NCBI GenBank assembly: GCA_016786705.1
Contig: JAEUVV010000009.1
Coordinates: forward strand, 62,001-126,000
Direction of reading: 5' to 3'
Source of the DNA: Taibaiella sp.
Lineage (GTDB): Bacteria; Bacteroidota; Bacteroidia; Chitinophagales; Chitinophagaceae
DNA: 64,000 nt
Both the position numbers and the translations under genes were made by a program. The notes beneath the pieces were generated by a model that saw nothing but the letters and a program-made list of their open reading frames with translations, searched no databases and was not told where the DNA came from. Shown piece after piece: positions 60,238 through 64,000 of this stretch (positions within the stretch are counted from its first letter, which is position 1; the number at the start of each line of letters is the position of its first letter).

Positions 60238-61632
60238 TTATTCTTTAACCAGTTTAACACTACTCTTTACCTGTTCATTGACCATAGTCAGCAGGTAGGT
60301 ACCGGGGGGCAATGCGCCAAGGTCCACATTAAAAGCATTATAGCCCGGCCGCACCGTATATTGTGTCTGCGCCATCACCTTGCCGCTAATGTCGCTAACC
60401 CGGACCTGCAATACTTTCCCGCTCAGCAGATTGGCATCATTTGTAAAGCCGATCGTAAACAGGCCTTTCCCGGGATTGGGATAAATTTTAAGAGATAGTT
60501 CTTCTGCTCCGGGAACTGGTATGCCCACGGTAAAGTCCTGGTTGCAGGTATCGCTATAGCTACCACCAGTCCATTTAAGCAAAATCCTTTTTGAAAAATC
60601 TTCTGGCAGGTTAAAACCACCCAGCAAAAACAATTCATCTTTCCAACGACCAATACCGGAAGCTCCGCCCAGCAGCCAGGTATCCATCGTGCACCATTGG
60701 CCGCCGTTCCACTTCGCTACTTTACCATAATTATCATTTACATAACGCCCGTTAATAATAGAAAAAAAACCGGCTACCCATAACTCATCCTGGTAAATAT
60801 TCAGGTCAAACACAGCCGTACCGGCTTCGCTAAGCCCCCGCACGCCACGCTGCAAACGATGCCACTCCTGCCCGTCCCAGGCCACAATACCATTGCCCGG
60901 GACTACCGGCGACTCTGTAAAAGAGCCGGCCACATATAAGGTGTCCCGCCATACCAGCAGCCTGTTAACCCCGCCCATGCCACTACCACCCCAGTTGCCC
61001 ACCTGCTGCCAGCCCTGCCCGTCATGCATCATAAAGTCCGACAGCCAGGGCTTAGCTGCATTGTGCCAGTTGCCGCCTACATACACCTTACCTTTGTAAA
61101 AAGCGATATCATGAATTGCATTACCATCCGGTGAAAGTATACTATCTATACCTAATAAGCCGGTCCATACCGTATCGTTCCAGACACCTATACCACCATA
61201 TTGCCGCACAACTGAACTGGTATCATAAAAGCCCATCGCGTACAGCTTATCATTCCAGACGCGTAGATTAACATAGGGACCAGCGGAATCAATTACCTGC
61301 CAGGCATTACCATCCCAGGAGACCAGCCCCCTTCCGCAGACATAAAGTTTATCCCGGTAACGTACGATGCCCCAGATACTGCCTATATCTACTGGTAGCG
61401 GAGCCGGAAAAGGAGTATAGCTCTGCCCGTCATATACCAGCAGTTTGCAAGGCGATCCGTTCACTTGGATAAAGGAGCCGCCGATATAGCTCTTCTCGGT
61501 TACAGAATCATAATACATAACACGGGCCCCATTATTAAAATCAATCCCGGGATGCTCCCAATACTGGTTTTGAGCTATCGCCGGTCCTAATCCGCAAATC
61601 AATAGCAACAGGAAGAAAAAGTACTTTCTCAT
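60238..61632 (-). CDS. T9SS cargo protein with propeller-like repeats and type A sorting domain (copy B)
   Basis: 464 residues. Near-identical to copy A over the first ~375 residues, differing in short stretches (PLPVDIGSIWG for PPPAGVGNLRS). The sorting domain (YPNPGKGLFTIGF, GTYLLTMVN) is instead nearly identical to that of the gene at 61639. Six bases (AATTCA) separate it from the genes on both sides. Confidence 0.88.
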   Translation of the reverse strand: MRKYFFFLLLLICGLGPAIAQNQYWEHPGIDFNNGARVMYYDSVTEKSYIGGSFIQVNGSPCKLLVYDGQSYTPFPAPLPVDIGSIWGIVRYRDKLYVCGRGLVSWDGNAWQVIDSAGPYVNLRVWNDKLYAMGFYDTSSVVRQYGGIGVWNDTVWTGLLGIDSILSPDGNAIHDIAFYKGKVYVGGNWHNAAKPWLSDFMMHDGQGWQQVGNWGGSGMGGVNRLLVWRDTLYVAGSFTESPVVPGNGIVAWDGQEWHRLQRGVRGLSEAGTAVFDLNIYQDELWVAGFFSIINGRYVNDNYGKVAKWNGGQWCTMDTWLLGGASGIGRWKDELFLLGGFNLPEDFSKRILLKWTGGSYSDTCNQDFTVGIPVPGAEELSLKIYPNPGKGLFTIGFTNDANLLSGKVLQVRVSDISGKVMAQTQYTVRPGYNAFNVDLGALPPGTYLLTMVNEQVKSSVKLVKE

Positions 61633-61638
61633 AATTCA

Positions 61639-64000
61639 TTATTCTTTAAACAGTTTAACACTACTTTTTACCTGGTCATTGACCATAGTCAGCAGGTAGG
61701 TACCAGAGGGCAATGCGCCAAGGTCCACATTAAAAGCATTATAGCCCGGCCGCACCGTATATTGTGTCTGCCCCATCACCTTGCCGCTAATGTCGCTAAC
61801 CCGGACCTGCAATACTTTACCACTCAGCAGGGCGGCATCATTTGTAAAGCCGATCGTAAATATGCCTTTACCGGGATTGGGATAGGCAGAAAGCGTTATA
61901 ACGTTTTTGCGGTTAACACCCATACTCAAAGGCAGGAGTTTTTTATTAAAGCGGGAAATATAATTATCGATACCTGCATTATAGGTCTGATCGCAGTAGG
62001 AGCCCGGAATCAGGTTGCCCAGGCAATGATCATAAGGAGAGTTATTGCAATTGGTCATCCCGGTAACGTAGATAAAGTCGCCCTGGCTGACGATCCCCTG
62101 CCCCTGGTCATAGGCGCCGGTGCTGCCCAGGCCGCCGAAAAAAGTAGCCCATTGCAATTGATCACTGCTGTTGAACGCGTAAATAAAATTATCTGTTTTG
62201 CCTTCATCATAGCTGCCTGTGGCTGAAGCGGCATTAATGCTCTGCCAGTATGCCCCGTTTAACTGCACCGTAAAAGTAGGGTTGGCCATTGGGTCCAGGG
62301 AGGTATACACAAATACCTGGTCTGCTTCATCAATCACCAGCCCGCTATTGCGCTGCTGCGGCTGGAAAAAATAATATGCCCCGGCAGGATAGGCATGCAG
62401 CTTGGTAGCCCAGCTGAGCCTGAAGGACGGATCGAATTTTAACAATGCAGCCCCGGCCCTGTTCCATACCGAAGTCTCGTAATAGCCCAGGCCATTATTA
62501 AAAGTAGGCACCTTGCCGGATGCATTTGCTGCAGAGGAGCTGGGCTCATAATGCCCTTCCACTACCTGCGACAATAAAACATACAAGTCCCCTTTGGAAT
62601 TAACATCAATACCCCGAACTCCCAAAGCGGTCCCCAGCAAAGTGCTCCAGACAAGGCGCTTGTCTTCATCAAAACAGGAAATAAAAGCGCTTACAGAATT
62701 ACACTTATTTTGAAAAAAACTGCCCGGGTAGTTAGCCAGGGGGAATTTATTAAGGCTATGCGTAAGCGCGGGAGAAGGATATTGATCCATGTTTTGAGAC
62801 TGCGTAATGCCGCCAATGTATAATTTTCCTTTATGCACTTCCGAATAAGTGATCTCGTCTTCTTTATCCCCGCCAAAAAGCGTGCTCCACTTCAGCTGGA
62901 TGCCGCCTTTGATACTGAGCTGCGCGATAAAGGCGTCATTCCCGTCCGTGTTCAGCACATTTTTAAAATAATAAGCATTCCCGGAGCATAAGGGGAACTG
63001 GCCCGATACCTGTGCAGCACAGGAATTGTTGAAACCGGGCATAGAAAATCCAGGCAAAAACAACAGGGAGCCCACAATGTACACATCGCCCTTTTCATGA
63101 TCGATTGCCAGGTCCTGGATCGACTCTGTCTTTTCCGAGCCAAAATAAGTATTATACTTAAGATGGCCACTCGTTTTGTCGAATGCGGCAATAAGCCCGT
63201 CACCCCGGTAAGTATTTGTATTGGCGCCCCCGGCATCATAGCCCTGTTTAAAGAAAGAAGCCGGCACAGTCACATCAACTACGTCATCAGAGGTGGTCAT
63301 TCCGGCCGCCCATAGATCGCCCATACGGCTTATTTCCCCATCTACTCCTTTATATACCTTCAGGGCAGTCAATTGATCTACCGATGAGCCCCCGTAATAG
63401 GTACACCAGTCACGTACCGTATTGGTAAACCTGGAGATACACCAGTCGCCCATATATGCAATACCCGCTGCCGGTTGTTCTTGTTGGCCCGGGGTTTCAG
63501 GAAAGCTAATTGCATATTGTGTCATGCCATGATAAACAGACCTGCTGTCCGCATCTATTTTACCGTCTTTTTGCTCGCCGGCATCACCGTAATATACGCT
63601 CCAGTCCAGGTTTTCCTGGGCCAAAGGTGTACCACCACCACTGCCACCTACCGCTATAACCAATGTATTGGCACTATTGTAGCTGCCGGTAAAAATATTC
63701 ACATTTCCACCCCCGCTATGGTTCCAGGCGGGCTGCCAGCTGAGTACGGTAGCCGTATTACTGGCATTATTGATCTCATAAGCATAGGCATTTGGAAAAC
63801 TCATTTCCCATGAGCCCAAGTACATTGATAATGTTGATGTTATAGCCGTGATGCTATCCTGCCCTTCAAACTGTAACCGGATACTTGCCGGATTTCCGCC
63901 CGGTTTTACCACAAAAAACATTTTAGGGCCATAGGCATTGCTGTATAAATGCACATCGATCTCCGGGAAAACATTTTCATAAACGACCCTGGCATAACCC
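61639..64000 (-). CDS. Large T9SS cargo protein, SBBP/DUF7948-like, N-terminus beyond window
   Basis: At least 787 residues, open through the right edge (the frame upstream of 63954 continues as ARVVYENVFPEIDVH). The N-terminal visible part RVVYENVFPEIDVHLYSNAYG...RLQFEGQDSI is typical of the DUF7948 domain that precedes SBBP-like propeller repeats; repeats such as GDVYIVGSLLFLPG, GKLYIGGITQS and DFIYVTGMTN fill the middle. C-terminal type A sorting domain YPNPGKGIFTIGF. Probably surface-exposed. First of three operon genes. Confidence 0.88.
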   Translation of the reverse strand, partial: GYARVVYENVFPEIDVHLYSNAYGPKMFFVVKPGGNPASIRLQFEGQDSITAITSTLSMYLGSWEMSFPNAYAYEINNASNTATVLSWQPAWNHSGGGNVNIFTGSYNSANTLVIAVGGSGGGTPLAQENLDWSVYYGDAGEQKDGKIDADSRSVYHGMTQYAISFPETPGQQEQPAAGIAYMGDWCISRFTNTVRDWCTYYGGSSVDQLTALKVYKGVDGEISRMGDLWAAGMTTSDDVVDVTVPASFFKQGYDAGGANTNTYRGDGLIAAFDKTSGHLKYNTYFGSEKTESIQDLAIDHEKGDVYIVGSLLFLPGFSMPGFNNSCAAQVSGQFPLCSGNAYYFKNVLNTDGNDAFIAQLSIKGGIQLKWSTLFGGDKEDEITYSEVHKGKLYIGGITQSQNMDQYPSPALTHSLNKFPLANYPGSFFQNKCNSVSAFISCFDEDKRLVWSTLLGTALGVRGIDVNSKGDLYVLLSQVVEGHYEPSSSAANASGKVPTFNNGLGYYETSVWNRAGAALLKFDPSFRLSWATKLHAYPAGAYYFFQPQQRNSGLVIDEADQVFVYTSLDPMANPTFTVQLNGAYWQSINAASATGSYDEGKTDNFIYAFNSSDQLQWATFFGGLGSTGAYDQGQGIVSQGDFIYVTGMTNCNNSPYDHCLGNLIPGSYCDQTYNAGIDNYISRFNKKLLPLSMGVNRKNVITLSAYPNPGKGIFTIGFTNDAALLSGKVLQVRVSDISGKVMGQTQYTVRPGYNAFNVDLGALPSGTYLLTMVNDQVKSSVKLFKE

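Noticed and set aside
1..64000. CRISPR arrays, prophage, conjugative genes, replication origin
   Set aside because: No direct-repeat arrays, phage structural genes, mobilisation genes or DnaA-box clusters were seen.

Overview
This window is chromosomal DNA from a member of the Bacteroidota, most likely of the Chitinophagales/Sphingobacteriales side; genus and species cannot be read from it. The evidence is: many promoters with the Bacteroidota -7 element TAnnTTTG and little Shine-Dalgarno signal; secreted proteins with type IX secretion (T9SS) C-terminal sorting domains of both type A and the CHU_C/type B kind; many small secreted beta-barrel-like proteins; and gene versions typical of the phylum (Mrp without the CxxC pair, YbeY without the third histidine). 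No phage, plasmid or CRISPR array is visible. The only mobile DNA is a decayed IS3-type remnant.

Layout: 1-9.8 kb holds NADP-isocitrate dehydrogenase (cut by the window edge), a TIGR01777 epimerase, a secreted C1 aminopeptidase, two adjacent envelope proteins, methylmalonyl-CoA mutase, a MaoC hydratase and pyrE. 9.8-20.3 kb holds a NUDIX enzyme, a GNAT protein, release factor 2 overlapping a phenylacetate-CoA-ligase-like gene, NDH-2, an L,D-transpeptidase, pgk and mrp. 20.3-24.3 kb is a four-gene minus-strand operon of unknown function: SpoIIM-like membrane protein, two coiled-coil proteins and a membrane-anchored Ppx/GppA-like protein. 24.3-33.3 kb holds adenine deaminase, a TonB-like protein, a nitroreductase/HxlR divergent pair, a patatin, kynU, lspA, a TPR protein, a DUF3810 metalloprotease and the RNase P RNA. 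33.4-43.6 kb holds ybeY, an RluA-type synthase, an RlmI-type methyltransferase, a phosphoesterase, two tandem outer-membrane paralogues, lysS, frr, prmC, a PaaE-type reductase and tRNA-Arg. 43.7-45.9 kb is recQ.

46.1-50.7 kb is one tight plus-strand run: acyl carrier protein, LpxL-type acyltransferase, hotdog dehydratase, ketosynthase, then gmhA, hddC-like and gmhB-like heptose genes. It joins acyl-chain building to nucleotide-heptose supply and is the second candidate for an undescribed system. A FabF gene faces it. 52.2-56.5 kb has a lectin/CHU_C adhesin-like protein, purA, the IS3 remnant and two identical tRNA-Glu genes. 56.5-64 kb ends with two secreted proteins, MarC, and a minus-strand operon of three large T9SS cargo proteins that are mosaics of one another.

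Much of the window is housekeeping: translation (prfB, prmC, frr, lysS, ybeY, rnpB, tRNAs), central metabolism and envelope functions. Convergent genes are usually separated by strong, often perfectly palindromic, bidirectional terminators.
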